From Prochlorococcus sp. HOT208_60m_813B04 (GTDB lineage Bacteria > Cyanobacteriota > Cyanobacteriia > PCC-6307 > Cyanobiaceae), in NCBI GenBank assembly GCA_002025975.1, contig MWOU01000108.1:1-64000 (forward strand): a stretch of 64,000 nucleotides of DNA, in the 5' to 3' direction. The notes under the pieces are model-generated. The model ran no database searches, had not been told where the DNA came from, and saw only the letters and a program-made list of their open reading frames with translations. How positions within the stretch are numbered: position 1 is the first letter of the stretch; each line of letters opens with the position of its first letter. This document shows positions 19,873 to 31,314 of the stretch, piece by piece. A program made the position numbers and the translations under genes.

Positions 19873-21777
19873 TCAATTTGTTGAATTAAGTAATTCTGAA
19901 ATTAATTCGGCATTATTATTTTGTAAATTAATTATCTGTTCTTGATCTAATCCACCAACGGAAAGCTTAGCCATATCGTAAACATGATTGACAATTTTAG
20001 ATGCAAATGGATTCTCAATAGGATCTTTTTCATCAATAATTATTTTGTTACCTGTAATTTTATTAAGACCAACAATAAGTGGATGTTTTTTGTTAATTAA
20101 GAGCACATGATATTCAGGTAAGCCAGGCATCTTTTGTTCCATGTAAGCACCCATATCATTTATTCTTCTCATTTGTTCTGGAAGCAAGATCATTGCTGGT
20201 GGTGCATCTTTACTTGTAAGTGACTGCACTTTAACTGTCACTTTCTCATTGTTAAGGGCCTTAGCTATCGTATCTCTAAGATTATCTGTATTTGATTTAC
20301 CATCCTTATCTACAATTTCTTTGGATTCTTTATCTTCTAGTTCATTTATTTCTGAATCTACCCTTTGAAATTGATAATTTTCATTTTTACTTTCCAACCA
20401 TGGAAGAAATTGTGCGTCAATTAAGGGATCTGATTTAATAACTTCTTTATTATCAGATAAACAGATATTTAATGCACTAGACTGTGCAATCAAATCTGAA
20501 CAGTAAATTATTTTTTTAGAATCAGTTAATTTATTTCGCTCTTTGTAATTTGTGAGAGTTGTGAAATATTTATCATTGGACTTGATCAGGGATTTATCTT
20601 CAATATATTTAGTTACGTCTTTCTCTGAATTTATTATTGTTTCGAAAATTATACTGTTATTGACTAAATCAGCAAATTTTTCATCTTCGATAGCACCAAT
20701 TTTAATAAAAGCAGAGATTGAATCCCAAATTTCTGCATAAAATTCTGGAGAATTTTTTATCAAATCCTTCAGTTTATTAGCGATTTTTTTTGAGATAAAT
20801 GATGATATAGACCTTACTTTTCTATCTGTTTGTAATGCACTTCTACTAACATTTAGAGGTATATCTGTAGAGTCAATAACTCCTCTTAGAGGTAAAAGGT
20901 ATTTTGGTACTATCTCTTTAATTGAATCGCTTACGAATACTTGATTGCAAAATAGTTTTATTTCTCCCTTTTCCCAATCGGCTCTACCTGACAACCTTGG
21001 AAAATACAATATCCCTTGTATGTCATATGGATAATCTGTATTTAGATGAATCCACAACAGTGGATCTCCTTGGAAAGGATAAAGGTATTTATATAACTCA
21101 ATATAATCTTCATTTTTTAATTCACTAGGTTGTTTTCTCCAAGGAGGATTTTTCTTATTGATTGTCTCTCCTTCTAATATGACATCTATTGGCATAAAAT
21201 CACAATATTTTTTTATTAGTGATTTAATCCTTTCAGGCTCGATAAACTCTTTTTCTTCCTCAAGTAGGTGAAGAATAACATCTGTACCAATTGTCTCTCT
21301 TTCTGATTCCTCTAACGTGAAATTTGGAGATCCATCACAAGACCATTTGAAAGCTTTTGATTCCCCAACGGCCGACTTAGTTAGTATATCAACTCTATCT
21401 GCCACCATAAAACTTGAATAAAAACCTAGTCCAAAATGACCAATGATTTCATCATTATCTTTTTTGTATTTTGTTAGGAATTCTTCAGCACTAGAAAATG
21501 CAACTTGATTTATGTACTTCTTAATTTCTTCATCATTCATTCCAATTCCATTATCGGAAATTGTTAAAGTATTTTTTTCACGATTAATTGTTATTTTTAC
21601 TTGAGCCTCCTCAGTACTTTCGCAATCACCTGCCATGGAGGCCATTCTTCTTTTACTAATTGCGTCAACACCATTACTAACAAGTTCTCTTAAAAAGATT
21701 TCATGGTCAGAATATACTGCCTTCTTGATAATTGGGAAAATATTTTCGGTATTAATACGAATTTCGCCTTTTTCCAT
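19873..21777 (-). CDS. htpG: Chaperone protein HtpG (Hsp90)
   Basis: ELVSNGVDAISKRR, DNGIGM, GHFGLGFYSSFMVAD, SDIPLNVSRSALQ. Confidence 0.97.
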   Translation of the reverse strand: MEKGEIRINTENIFPIIKKAVYSDHEIFLRELVSNGVDAISKRRMASMAGDCESTEEAQVKITINREKNTLTISDNGIGMNDEEIKKYINQVAFSSAEEFLTKYKKDNDEIIGHFGLGFYSSFMVADRVDILTKSAVGESKAFKWSCDGSPNFTLEESERETIGTDVILHLLEEEKEFIEPERIKSLIKKYCDFMPIDVILEGETINKKNPPWRKQPSELKNEDYIELYKYLYPFQGDPLLWIHLNTDYPYDIQGILYFPRLSGRADWEKGEIKLFCNQVFVSDSIKEIVPKYLLPLRGVIDSTDIPLNVSRSALQTDRKVRSISSFISKKIANKLKDLIKNSPEFYAEIWDSISAFIKIGAIEDEKFADLVNNSIIFETIINSEKDVTKYIEDKSLIKSNDKYFTTLTNYKERNKLTDSKKIIYCSDLIAQSSALNICLSDNKEVIKSDPLIDAQFLPWLESKNENYQFQRVDSEINELEDKESKEIVDKDGKSNTDNLRDTIAKALNNEKVTVKVQSLTSKDAPPAMILLPEQMRRINDMGAYMEQKMPGLPEYHVLLINKKHPLIVGLNKITGNKIIIDEKDPIENPFASKIVNHVYDMAKLSVGGLDQEQIINLQNNNAELISELLNSTN

Positions 21778-21894
21778 TTAAAAAAAATCAAACATATTAA
21801 ATCTTATTTCGTAAAAACTAGTTAATCAAGTTTAATTAGGAGTATTGTCCGAACAATATTTGAATTTAAAAGTTAAATAAATTTTTGAAAGGTT

Positions 21895-23046
21895 TTATTT
21901 AACCCACAAAATCTCACTACAATCATTTTCTTTCATGATTTGATGGGCTTTAGCCAAGTCATCACATGGATTTAAATGTAAGAGAGCAATATTTCCTTTT
22001 TTCTGTTGTGCTTTTTGTTCATTCATACCTTTTTCTAACAAAAAAGAATGTTTAAACATCAATAAGATCTTTTTTTTATCTGGCTTTTCTTGCTTAATTA
22101 AATTTCTTAAGATGTCTACTGAAATTGTAAATCCAATCCCATTAAATATTTTCTCATTAGGACTAAATGATCTTACTAACTCATCATATCTTCCACCTTT
22201 TGCGATGACGCTTTTATTTTTCCCATTATCCCCTATTAGTTGAAAAACTATTCCTTCATACAAATTTAAGTGAGGTTGAAAAGTGGGATCAAGTTGTAAT
22301 TTAACACCATATTTATTTGATATTTTTGATAATGTTTCAAATAAAAAATTTAAGTCATCTAATATTTTGCTAGTACCATATATAGTTTTTAATTTTTTTA
22401 ATATTGAAATTGGTTCTCCTCGTGTGAATAAAAGATCTTTAAGAATATATTTATCATCTTCATCTATTCCTAATTTAGATAAATTATCTTGATCAAAATT
22501 AACCAGACTTTTCTTAATTTCTTCAAAATTATTATTCTTATATTTGTTCAGTATCAAGTCCATTATTTTTGTGGTGCTTACTAGTAGAAATAAATTGCAA
22601 CCATCCTTCAAATTAATGTTATCGATTGAATCAAACAAAATATTAATAACTTCAATTTCTGGGTATTTTGTATCATATCCAATTAATTCAATTCCACTCT
22701 GCAATTTTTCTTGTAACTTATAGGAATTTTTATTATTTTGTTTTTTATCAAAAACCATTCCATTGGTGAATAATCTTATGGGTCTTTTCTTATTTATTAA
22801 TCTAGTAGATGACAATTTAACAATTGATGTTGTCATTTCTGGCCTAAGACATAAAGAATTATTACTTACTATTCCTACAACCTGATTTTCGTCAATAACG
22901 CCACGGCCTTTTATTGTCTCTAAAGTATTTATAAATGAGGGTGAAACCTCTTCATATCCCCATAGTTTATAAATACTATTTAAATTATTTATTATGTTTG
23001 AGTTATTTTTTACATCGACTAATTTAATTTCCTTTATATCTGTCAT
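21895..23046 (-). CDS. hisZ: ATP phosphoribosyltransferase regulatory subunit (HisZ-like, class II aaRS-like fold)
   Basis: LRPEMTTSIVKL, GGRYDELVRSFSPNEKIFNGIGFTIS. Confidence 0.75.
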   Translation of the reverse strand: MTDIKEIKLVDVKNNSNIINNLNSIYKLWGYEEVSPSFINTLETIKGRGVIDENQVVGIVSNNSLCLRPEMTTSIVKLSSTRLINKKRPIRLFTNGMVFDKKQNNKNSYKLQEKLQSGIELIGYDTKYPEIEVINILFDSIDNINLKDGCNLFLLVSTTKIMDLILNKYKNNNFEEIKKSLVNFDQDNLSKLGIDEDDKYILKDLLFTRGEPISILKKLKTIYGTSKILDDLNFLFETLSKISNKYGVKLQLDPTFQPHLNLYEGIVFQLIGDNGKNKSVIAKGGRYDELVRSFSPNEKIFNGIGFTISVDILRNLIKQEKPDKKKILLMFKHSFLLEKGMNEQKAQQKKGNIALLHLNPCDDLAKAHQIMKENDCSEILWVK

Positions 23047-23064
23047 TTTAATATTTAACTAATT

Positions 23065-23913
23065 TTAGGTATAGAGATTTTTTTTAAATGGAGAAACTTT
23101 ATCTAGTTCATTTTTTAATTCATTCTCAAGGCTGGGAGAACAAGCTAAAATTCTTCCTGAACTTAAATTAAATTCGCCTGATGGATAATCAGAAATAATA
23201 CCACCAGCCTCTTTAACAATAATAGCACCGGCCGCTAGGTCCCATACCTCCAATCCCCTTTCCCAATATCCATCTACCTTACCTGCCGCGACAAATGCTA
23301 GATCAACTGCTGCTGCACCTCCCCTTCTAACACCTCTAGTTTTATGTGTTATGTAACAAAATTCAGCATAATTATTATCCTCTGTCTCAAATCTGTCATA
23401 AGAGAAACCAGTTACAAGTAGACTATCAGAGAGATTAGAGGGATTCGATACTTTAAGTTTACTATCATTGCAGAATGAGCCTAAACCTATACAGGCTGAA
23501 TATAGTTCATTTAAATAAGGTACTGATACAGCGCCAATAATTGGCTTATTTTTATATACAAGCCCAATAGAAGTCCCAAAAAAGGGATATCCATGGGAAT
23601 AATTTGTTGTACCGTCTAATGGGTCTATACACCATGTTAAATCGGATGTTTTTTGTAATTTACCCGATTCCTCTGCATTGATAGATATATTTGGGGTCTC
23701 TTCTAATAAATATTCTTTAATTTTATTTTCAACTTCCAAATCTACATTAGTTACTAGATCACCTTTCCTACCCTTTGATGATATTTTCTGAATTTTATTG
23801 TAATTAATTTTTAGAATTTCATTACCAATTTGAGCAGAGTTCTTCGCTATTTCATACAAACTGGATAAGTTGACTTGATTTGCAATTGCCTCTATTTCAC
23901 TTAATTCAAACAC
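23065..23913 (-). CDS. Inositol monophosphatase family protein
   Basis: NAEESG, WCIDPLDGTTNYSHGYPFFGTSIGL, RRGGAAAVDLAFVAAGKVDGYWE, WDLAAGAIIVKEAGG. Confidence 0.93.
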   Translation of the reverse strand: MFELSEIEAIANQVNLSSLYEIAKNSAQIGNEILKINYNKIQKISSKGRKGDLVTNVDLEVENKIKEYLLEETPNISINAEESGKLQKTSDLTWCIDPLDGTTNYSHGYPFFGTSIGLVYKNKPIIGAVSVPYLNELYSACIGLGSFCNDSKLKVSNPSNLSDSLLVTGFSYDRFETEDNNYAEFCYITHKTRGVRRGGAAAVDLAFVAAGKVDGYWERGLEVWDLAAGAIIVKEAGGIISDYPSGEFNLSSGRILACSPSLENELKNELDKVSPFKKNLYT

Positions 23914-23918
23914 GATAA

Positions 23919-24293
23919 TTAATCTTCCTCAAACTCCCAAGGTGGCGCAACTCTTGTATTCCCCCTACCAAAATATTGTCCAAATTGTAAATCATAAACT
24001 TCATCTTCATATGTAGTTTCTACCTCAAGATCTGAAGTTGCTTTAGAGACACAAAGTAGTGCATAACCTTTATCTTTTAAGGCTTGAGATACACCCATGG
24101 CTTCAGGTTGTTGCAAACTACCAGATATTATTTTAACTGCACAACTTGTACAACAACCATTTCTACATGAAAATGCAAGTTTGAAACCTTTCTTTTCAAA
24201 TTCCTTAAGTATGTAATCCTCACTACTAATCAACTCTTGGTAAACCTTTCCGGTTTCCTTATTTTTAATCGTGATGCTGAAAGTCTTTTTCAA
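23919..24293 (-). CDS. 2Fe-2S ferredoxin
   Basis: FSCRNGCCTSCAVKIISG ... ALLCVSKATSDLEVET plant-type [2Fe-2S] Cys motif. Confidence 0.92.
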   Translation of the reverse strand: MKKTFSITIKNKETGKVYQELISSEDYILKEFEKKGFKLAFSCRNGCCTSCAVKIISGSLQQPEAMGVSQALKDKGYALLCVSKATSDLEVETTYEDEVYDLQFGQYFGRGNTRVAPPWEFEED

Positions 24294-24341
24294 ATAACTT
24301 TTCTCTAAATTGGATGATCAAGGGTTAAAATGTTAATCCTG

Positions 24342-24428
24342 GGAGAGGTGGCCGAGTGGTTGAAGGCGCAGCACTGGAAATGCTGTATAGAGGCAACTTT
24401 ATCGAGGGTTCGAATCCCTCTCTCTCCG
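24342..24428 (+). tRNA. tRNA-Ser (anticodon GGA)
   Basis: GGAGAGG acceptor 5' arm pairs with TCTCTCC; long variable arm; anticodon loop CTGGAAA; GAGGGTTCGAATCCCTC T-arm; discriminator G. Confidence 0.95.
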
Positions 24429-24641
24429 TTTTATATTAGTTTATTTTGGTTAACTACATCAACACCTTTGTCTTTAAAAAATCTTTTAAAATAAATAGTA
24501 ATCCTTCTAACAAGTTATAAATAATCTTATTTATTTAAATTAAGTTGAAAATATTTCATTTTTACTATTATATGTAAATATCTAAGATAAAAATTAATTA
24601 AATTATTAGTAAATTTTGCTTTAATTTAGCGATCTAAAATC

Positions 24642-26639
24642 ATGGGGCAAATAGTTGGAATTGATTTAGGTACTACTAACTCTGTTGTAGGAGTTATAGA
24701 AGCTGGGCGTCCAATTGTTATTGCAAATTCTGAGGGCTCTAGAACTACACCTTCAATAGTAGGATTTACTAAAGACAAGGAAATAGTAATAGGAGACCAA
24801 GCGAGAAGACAATTAGTTCTAAATCCTAAGAATACCTTTTATAACCTAAAAAGATTTATTGGTAGTGACTGGGATGAATTAGATGAGAATAGTATTTCTG
24901 TTCCTTATAATGTAAAGGCTAATAACAATGGAAGTGTTAGGGTTCTTAGTCCAAATACAGAAAGGGAGTATGCACCAGAAGAATTAGTGAGCTCATTGAT
25001 TAGAAAATTAATTAATGATGCTGAAACATATCTTGGCGACACTGTTGATTCTGCAGTTATTACTGTCCCTGCTTACTTTAATGAATCTCAAAGGCAAGCT
25101 ACAAAAGATTCAGCAATATTAGCTGGTATTAAAGTAGATAGAATTCTAAATGAACCTACTGCTGCTGCTCTAGCTTATGGTTTTGAAAAAAGTTCTTCTA
25201 ATAATGTTTTGGTTTTTGATTTAGGAGGAGGAACATTTGATGTTTCATTATTAAAAATTTCTAATGGGGTATTTGATGTTAAAGCCACTTGTGGTGATAC
25301 ACAGTTAGGAGGAAACAATTTTGATTCAAAAATAGTTGATTGGCTTGCAGAAAAATTTCTAGTAAAAAATGATATTGATCTAAGAAGAGATAGACAAGCT
25401 TTACAGAGATTAACAGAGGCTGCTGAAAAAGCTAAATGTGAATTGTCAGGATTACAAAAAACAAAAATATCTTTACCCTTTATCACAACAAGTAAAGAGG
25501 GGCCGTTACATATTGAAGAAACCCTAGATAGAAAAATATTTGAATCATTATCACAAGACTTACTTGATAGATTATTAGAGCCTGTGCAAATAGCTTTAGA
25601 TGATTCTGGATGGAATGCGGAAGATATTGATGAGGTAGTTCTTGTAGGCGGCAGTACAAGAATCCCAATGGTTCAACAATTAGTAAAAACTCTTGTTCCT
25701 AATGATCCTTGTCAATCTGTTAATCCTGATGAAGTCGTAGCAGTTGGAGCTGCGATACAATCTGGAATTATTAATGGTGATTTACAAGATTTACTCCTAA
25801 ATGACGTTACTCCTTTATCTTTAGGTTTAGAAACAATTGGTGGTCTTATGAAGGTACTCATTCCTCGCAATACGCCAATACCAGTTAGACAATCTGATGT
25901 TTTTAGTACTTCCGAAGCTAATCAATCATCAGTTGTTGTTAAAGTACGTCAGGGAGAAAGGCCTTTAGCCTCTGAAAATAAATCACTCGGTAAATTTAGA
26001 CTATCAGGAATACCTCCAGCTCCAAGAGGTATACCTCAAGTTCAGGTCGCATTTGATATTGATGCTAATGGCCTTTTAGAAGTAAGTGCAACTGATAGAA
26101 CTACTGGAAGAAAGCAAACAGTTACAATATCTGGAGGTTCTAATTTAAATGAACAAGAAATAAATTCGATAATTGAAGATGCTAAAGCAAAAGCTAGTGA
26201 AGATAGGAAGAGAAGATCTGTAATTGATAGAAAAAATAGTGCTTTAACTCTTATTGCGCAAGCTGAGAGAAGACTTAGGGATGCTTCATTAGAATTTGGT
26301 CCTTATGGGGCCGAAAGGCAACAACGAGCTGTTGAATTAGCCATTCAAGATGTTGAAGAGTATTTAGATGACGATGATCCTCAAGAATTAGAAATTTCAG
26401 TAAGTTCTCTACAAGAAGCATTATTCGGCATAAACAGAAAATTTGCGGCAGAAAAGAAAACTGATAATAATCCCTTACAGGGCATTAAAAATACATTTGG
26501 ATCATTAAAGGATGAACTCTTTTCAGATGATTATTGGGATGATGATCCCTGGGATAATCAAATGAATAGAAATTATAGAAATTCGAGGTATGGTAATTCT
26601 AGGGACGATGATCCATGGGACAATGACTACTTCCTCTAA
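24642..26639 (+). CDS. dnaK: Molecular chaperone DnaK (divergent acidic C-terminus)
   Basis: GIDLGTTNSVVGV, VPAYFNESQRQATKDS, NEPTAAALAYG, LVGGSTRIP; C-terminal DDDPWDN repeats. Confidence 0.96.
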   Translation: MGQIVGIDLGTTNSVVGVIEAGRPIVIANSEGSRTTPSIVGFTKDKEIVIGDQARRQLVLNPKNTFYNLKRFIGSDWDELDENSISVPYNVKANNNGSVRVLSPNTEREYAPEELVSSLIRKLINDAETYLGDTVDSAVITVPAYFNESQRQATKDSAILAGIKVDRILNEPTAAALAYGFEKSSSNNVLVFDLGGGTFDVSLLKISNGVFDVKATCGDTQLGGNNFDSKIVDWLAEKFLVKNDIDLRRDRQALQRLTEAAEKAKCELSGLQKTKISLPFITTSKEGPLHIEETLDRKIFESLSQDLLDRLLEPVQIALDDSGWNAEDIDEVVLVGGSTRIPMVQQLVKTLVPNDPCQSVNPDEVVAVGAAIQSGIINGDLQDLLLNDVTPLSLGLETIGGLMKVLIPRNTPIPVRQSDVFSTSEANQSSVVVKVRQGERPLASENKSLGKFRLSGIPPAPRGIPQVQVAFDIDANGLLEVSATDRTTGRKQTVTISGGSNLNEQEINSIIEDAKAKASEDRKRRSVIDRKNSALTLIAQAERRLRDASLEFGPYGAERQQRAVELAIQDVEEYLDDDDPQELEISVSSLQEALFGINRKFAAEKKTDNNPLQGIKNTFGSLKDELFSDDYWDDDPWDNQMNRNYRNSRYGNSRDDDPWDNDYFL

Positions 26640-27549
26640 AAAAGACTATTTTTCGATTTTGGGTTTATCTCCTGATTTCGATGATAAAGAACTTAAAAAG
26701 GCTTTTCGAAGAGAAGCGAGAAAATGGCATCCAGATTTAAATAAAAATGATCTCAATGCAGAAGAAAGATTTAAATTAATTAACGAAGCATACGAAAATT
26801 TACGTGAATCCAATATAAGTAAAAATAGTTCGGATGAAAATATCAAGGATGGTTTCGAAAATAATAATTTCAAGACAGGGTTTCCTGATTTTAAAGATTA
26901 TCTTGATTCATTATTTGGATATGAATACACAACAAAGAATTACGATGAATATGATGATGAACTTTTTGAGGATGAATCGATAAATACAAATAATGATGAA
27001 TTCAATAATTATCAATACCCTACAACCTCTCCAGAAGAACCACCTCCAGTTAAACTTCATCAAGATATTGAAACAGTTATCGAATTAACTCCTGATGAGG
27101 CTCTTAATGGAGCATCAATTTTAATAGAGCTCGAAGATGAAACTGTAGTAGAAGTTGATACGCCTCCTTTCGCTGGAGATGGATGGCGATTAAGACTTGA
27201 AAATATAGCAAGAGGAGGTAAAGATCATTATCTTCAGTTAAAAGTTCAAACTGAAAGTGGTCTAAGAATCGATGGTTTAAGAGTTCTTTATAAATTAGAA
27301 CTATTTCCTCACGATGCTCTTCTTGGTTGCGCAGTAGAGGTCCCAACTCTTGATGGAAATGTTACACTGCAAGTCCCACCCAAATCATCTACTGGAAGAA
27401 TGTTACGTCTGAAAGGTAGAGGTCTAACTTTCGAAGACAATGTTGGTGATCAATATGTTGAAATTTTGGTTGTGATACCTGCTGATATTAATGATGAAGA
27501 AATTGCTTTATATACAAGATTACAAGAATTATCACTTTCTGATTCTTAA
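26623..27549 (+). CDS. DnaJ-type (CbpA-like) co-chaperone without zinc finger
   Basis: DYFSILGLSPDFDDKELKKAFRREARKWHPDLN J domain plus DnaJ C-terminal domain; ATG 26623 overlaps the dnaK end. Confidence 0.92.
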   Translation: MTTSSKKDYFSILGLSPDFDDKELKKAFRREARKWHPDLNKNDLNAEERFKLINEAYENLRESNISKNSSDENIKDGFENNNFKTGFPDFKDYLDSLFGYEYTTKNYDEYDDELFEDESINTNNDEFNNYQYPTTSPEEPPPVKLHQDIETVIELTPDEALNGASILIELEDETVVEVDTPPFAGDGWRLRLENIARGGKDHYLQLKVQTESGLRIDGLRVLYKLELFPHDALLGCAVEVPTLDGNVTLQVPPKSSTGRMLRLKGRGLTFEDNVGDQYVEILVVIPADINDEEIALYTRLQELSLSDS

Positions 27550-27576
27550 TCAAATATTATATTATTAGAAAAGTTT

Positions 27577-27966
27577 ATGCTTATGAACATATTTGTTCTT
27601 TTATATAATTCAGGAACAGATAAAGAAGGGATACATTCAATAGAACTTAAAGGAAGAACAATTGTTCTTATGTTTGAAGATAAGGACGATGCAACAAGGT
27701 ATTGTGGCCTACTTGAAGCTCAAGATTTTCCTTTACCAACAGTTGAAATGATCGATATAGAAGAAATAAAAGATTTCTGCATTAAATTAGATTATGAGTG
27801 TAAATTAGTGGAAAAAAATTTCGTACCTAAAACAGCTGAGGATAGGTTACTAATATCTCCACCTCAGAAAAACCTAGAAGTTAAAAATTGGGAGGAAGAC
27901 AAAAATAGCAATAAAGATAACATTGATATAAATACCATTAAGGAAAACCTTGAAAAGTTACTTTAG
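27577..27966 (+). CDS. DUF3110 family protein
   Basis: FVLLYNSGTDKEGIHSIELKGRTIVLMFEDKDDATRYCGLLEAQDFPLPTVE, typical of cyanobacterial DUF3110. Confidence 0.8.
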   Translation: MLMNIFVLLYNSGTDKEGIHSIELKGRTIVLMFEDKDDATRYCGLLEAQDFPLPTVEMIDIEEIKDFCIKLDYECKLVEKNFVPKTAEDRLLISPPQKNLEVKNWEEDKNSNKDNIDINTIKENLEKLL

Positions 27967-28003
27967 CTATTAAAATATCAATTAATTATTAAACAAATAA
28001 AAC

Positions 28004-28441
28004 ATGACAACTGCATTATTTGAAACAGAAGTTGGAAACATAAATATTGAATTTTTCTCTGAGGACGCACCTAATACAGTTAAAAACTTCACGAACTTAA
28101 TTAGTGATGGTTTTTATGATGGTCTAGCATTTCACAGAGTTATTCCTGGATTTATGGCTCAGGGTGGATGTCCAAATACTCGTGATGGATCATCTGGTAT
28201 ACCTGGAACTGGAGGCCCTGGATATAATATAAAATGTGAAATTAATTCCAATAAACATTTAAAAGGCTCACTCTCTATGGCTCATGCAGGAAAGGATACA
28301 GGAGGAAGTCAGTTTTTCATAGTTTATGAACCACAGCCTCATCTGGATGGAGTTCATACTGTTTTTGGAAAAACTGATGATATGGATGTAGTGCTACAGC
28401 TTACTAATGGTTCAAAAATTACTAAGGCAACATTGAAGTAG
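28004..28441 (+). CDS. Peptidyl-prolyl cis-trans isomerase (cyclophilin type)
   Basis: [44 protein letters not shown]. Confidence 0.96.
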   Translation: MTTALFETEVGNINIEFFSEDAPNTVKNFTNLISDGFYDGLAFHRVIPGFMAQGGCPNTRDGSSGIPGTGGPGYNIKCEINSNKHLKGSLSMAHAGKDTGGSQFFIVYEPQPHLDGVHTVFGKTDDMDVVLQLTNGSKITKATLK

Positions 28442-28445
28442 TAAT

Positions 28446-30170
28446 CTATCCTTCAAAAACAATACTAAATGTCTCTTTATCTAGATTAAACTTTCTTGTA
28501 GATGAATATAAGATTTCATTATTAATACAAAATTTAGCATTGATTAGTTTGATACTACTTTTTGGGTGTAATGCTTGTTGAATGCTTCTAGAAACAATAA
28601 TTCCAATCTTTGTACTATTTTGATATTCGGATAAAAACTTAATAAATAATTCTATATTCTTTATTTCTTCATCAGTAATGTTTGAATTAGTTCTATTCTG
28701 ATCATGTAAAATTCGCCACACTAATTTTGGTCGATTCCAAAAAGCCAATAATCTGGGACTACTTTCAAGTTTAATATTAATGTTTTGATCACTACAGAAT
28801 TTAATAACGTTATTTTTTATTGGAACTAGATCAATAGATTTATATTTTCCGTCAATAAAAATTGATATAAATGGATCGATATTCCTGGAATTTGAATTAT
28901 CTTCATCAATCATGTGGCCAAGCTTTGTTTTTTTTACACTCAAATATTCTGCATTATTATCATTTGGACAAATCACTAATGGAACTCTCTCAACCACTTC
29001 TATTCCATAACCTCCTAATCCAGCAATCTTTCTAGGATTGTTGGTAAGTAATTTTAATTTTTTTATCCCTAGATCAGTTAATATTTGTGCCCCAACTCCA
29101 TAATTTCTGAGGTCAGCAGGAAAACCTAATTTTTCATTAGCTTCTACAGTGTCTAATCCACCATCCTGTAAACTGTAAGCTTTTAATTTATTTATTAGAC
29201 CAATACCTCTGCCTTCTTGTCTCAAATAAACAACAACTCCCTCTTCCTCCTTTTCTATCCTTGATAATGCAGCCTCTAATTGAGGTCTGCAATCACAACG
29301 TAATGATCCAAAAGCATCACCTGTTAAGCATTCTGAATGCATTCTCACTAATACAGGTTCACTTAATTTTGATGATTTTTGTTTTACTAATGCAACATGC
29401 TCTGAACCATCTAGCTCATTAACATATCCATAAGCTTTGAAATTCCCAAAAATACTTGGTAGAACAGCATCGGACTTTCTAAATACAAATCTCTCAGTTT
29501 GAAATCTATAACTTATTAAATCCGCTATCGATATTAATTTCATTCCCCACTGTTTTGCATACTCTTTAAGTTGTGGGAGTCTTGACATGGAACCGTCAGG
29601 ATTCTGTATTTCACAAATTACTCCAGCGGGATATAGTCCTGACATTGCGGCAATATCTACTGCTGCTTCGGTGTGACCTGCCCTTTTTAAAACTCCCCCT
29701 TTTTTAGCTCTTAATGGAAAAATATGTCCTGGTCTCCTTAAATCTTCAGGTTTTGTATTTGGGTTTATAGCAACTTGAATCGTCTTAGCCCTGTCTTCAG
29801 CAGAAATTCCAGTAGTAACATTATTTTCGGGTCCAGCATCAATTGATATTGTAAAAGCTGTTTGATTTTCATCTGTATTTCTATCTACCATTAATGGTAA
29901 ATCTAAGGAGTCAAGTTTTTCTCCTTGCATAGATAGGCATATAAGACCACGTCCCTCAGTGGCCATAAAATTAATTTGCTGAGGAGTTGCAAACTGAGCC
30001 GCACAAATTAAATCTCCTTCATTTTCTCTTCTTTCATCATCTACCACAATTATGCATTCACCATTCCTTATCGCTGCCAATGCATCGCTGATAGGATCAA
30101 ATTCTATCTTAAAAGAATCATTTATATCCAAAATTGTTCCATTATTTGATTTGGGACTTGTTTCTTTCAT
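28446..30170 (-). CDS. ribBA: Bifunctional 3,4-dihydroxy-2-butanone-4-phosphate synthase / GTP cyclohydrolase II
   Basis: [67 protein letters not shown]-terminal extension; ATG 30170 preferred over the upstream TTG. Confidence 0.95.
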   Translation of the reverse strand: MKETSPKSNNGTILDINDSFKIEFDPISDALAAIRNGECIIVVDDERRENEGDLICAAQFATPQQINFMATEGRGLICLSMQGEKLDSLDLPLMVDRNTDENQTAFTISIDAGPENNVTTGISAEDRAKTIQVAINPNTKPEDLRRPGHIFPLRAKKGGVLKRAGHTEAAVDIAAMSGLYPAGVICEIQNPDGSMSRLPQLKEYAKQWGMKLISIADLISYRFQTERFVFRKSDAVLPSIFGNFKAYGYVNELDGSEHVALVKQKSSKLSEPVLVRMHSECLTGDAFGSLRCDCRPQLEAALSRIEKEEEGVVVYLRQEGRGIGLINKLKAYSLQDGGLDTVEANEKLGFPADLRNYGVGAQILTDLGIKKLKLLTNNPRKIAGLGGYGIEVVERVPLVICPNDNNAEYLSVKKTKLGHMIDEDNSNSRNIDPFISIFIDGKYKSIDLVPIKNNVIKFCSDQNINIKLESSPRLLAFWNRPKLVWRILHDQNRTNSNITDEEIKNIELFIKFLSEYQNSTKIGIIVSRSIQQALHPKSSIKLINAKFCINNEILYSSTRKFNLDKETFSIVFEG

Positions 30171-30258
30171 TATTCCTATCAATATAGAAAAATAGTGTTT
30201 TACTTACCTTAAATTCAACACTTTATAATCCTATCTCAAAGTCTGCCAATTCAAAGAA

Positions 30259-31314
30259 ATGAATGTTGCAATAGTAGGTGCTACTGGTTACGGCGGTATT
30301 CAAGCGGTAAATCTTTTAAAAAAAAATAAAAACTACAAAATTTCATATTTAGGAGGTAATAAAACATCTGGATCAAAGTGGAATGATAATTTCCCATTTA
30401 TTAATCTAGATAATGATCCTTATATAGAAGAAATATCAGTAGAGAATATTTCAAACAATGCAGATGTGGCTTTGCTTTGCTTACCAAACGGCCTATCTTC
30501 AACTTTGACAAGGAAATTATTAGATAGAGGAGTTAAAGTTATTGATTTATCTGCTGATTACAGATATAAGTCCTTAGAAGAATGGAAAAAGGTATATTCC
30601 AAGGAAGCGCATATTTATAAAAGGAATGATGATGATTTATGTAAAGAAGCAGTCTACGGTCTTCCAGAAATAAATAAAGAAGCCATTTCAAAAGCAAGAT
30701 TAATTGCATGTCCAGGATGTTATCCAACATCTGCTCTTATTCCACTAGTTCCTTACCTGTCTCAGGGAATTATTGAGAATGAAGGAATAGTAATCGACTC
30801 AAAAAGCGGATCTTCAGGAGGGGGGCGAGAACCAAACCAAAAACTACTCTTATCAGAATGCGGAGAAGGTCTATCAGCATATGGATTGATAAATCATAGG
30901 CATACCTCTGAAATCGAGCAAGTAGCTTCATTAATCTCAGGAAATAAGATTGAACTGCTTTTTACTCCTCATTTGGTTCCTATCGCAAGGGGTATGCATT
31001 CGACTATATATGGGAGATTAAGAGATCCAGGATTAACTTCTGATGATTGCAGAATTCTTTTGGATAATTATTATAGAAATTTCAAAAATATTAAAGTCTT
31101 ACCTGTAGATACATTTCCATCAACAAAATGGGTTAAAAATACAAACGAAATTTTCCTTTCTGTTAAAGTTGATATTCGAAATGGAAGGATAATTATATTA
31201 TCTGTAATTGATAATTTGTTAAAAGGACAGACTGGGCAAGCAATTCAAAATTTAAATATAATGAGTGGTTTTTCAATGGATGAAGGTCTTGAATTAACTA
31301 ATAATTTTCCATAA
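30259..31314 (+). CDS. argC: N-acetyl-gamma-glutamyl-phosphate reductase
   Basis: VAIVGATGYGG, VYGLPEINKEAI, ACPGCYPTSALIPL, SGSSGGGR, HRHTSEIEQ. Confidence 0.97.
   Translation: MNVAIVGATGYGGIQAVNLLKKNKNYKISYLGGNKTSGSKWNDNFPFINLDNDPYIEEISVENISNNADVALLCLPNGLSSTLTRKLLDRGVKVIDLSADYRYKSLEEWKKVYSKEAHIYKRNDDDLCKEAVYGLPEINKEAISKARLIACPGCYPTSALIPLVPYLSQGIIENEGIVIDSKSGSSGGGREPNQKLLLSECGEGLSAYGLINHRHTSEIEQVASLISGNKIELLFTPHLVPIARGMHSTIYGRLRDPGLTSDDCRILLDNYYRNFKNIKVLPVDTFPSTKWVKNTNEIFLSVKVDIRNGRIIILSVIDNLLKGQTGQAIQNLNIMSGFSMDEGLELTNNFP

Noticed and set aside
25175-25668. Minus-strand ORFs 103 and 61 aa inside dnaK
   Set aside because: Antisense shadows of a highly conserved coding sequence.
27104-27346. 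Minus-strand ORF 80 aa
   Set aside because: Antisense inside the dnaJ gene; low-complexity Leu-rich shadow translation.
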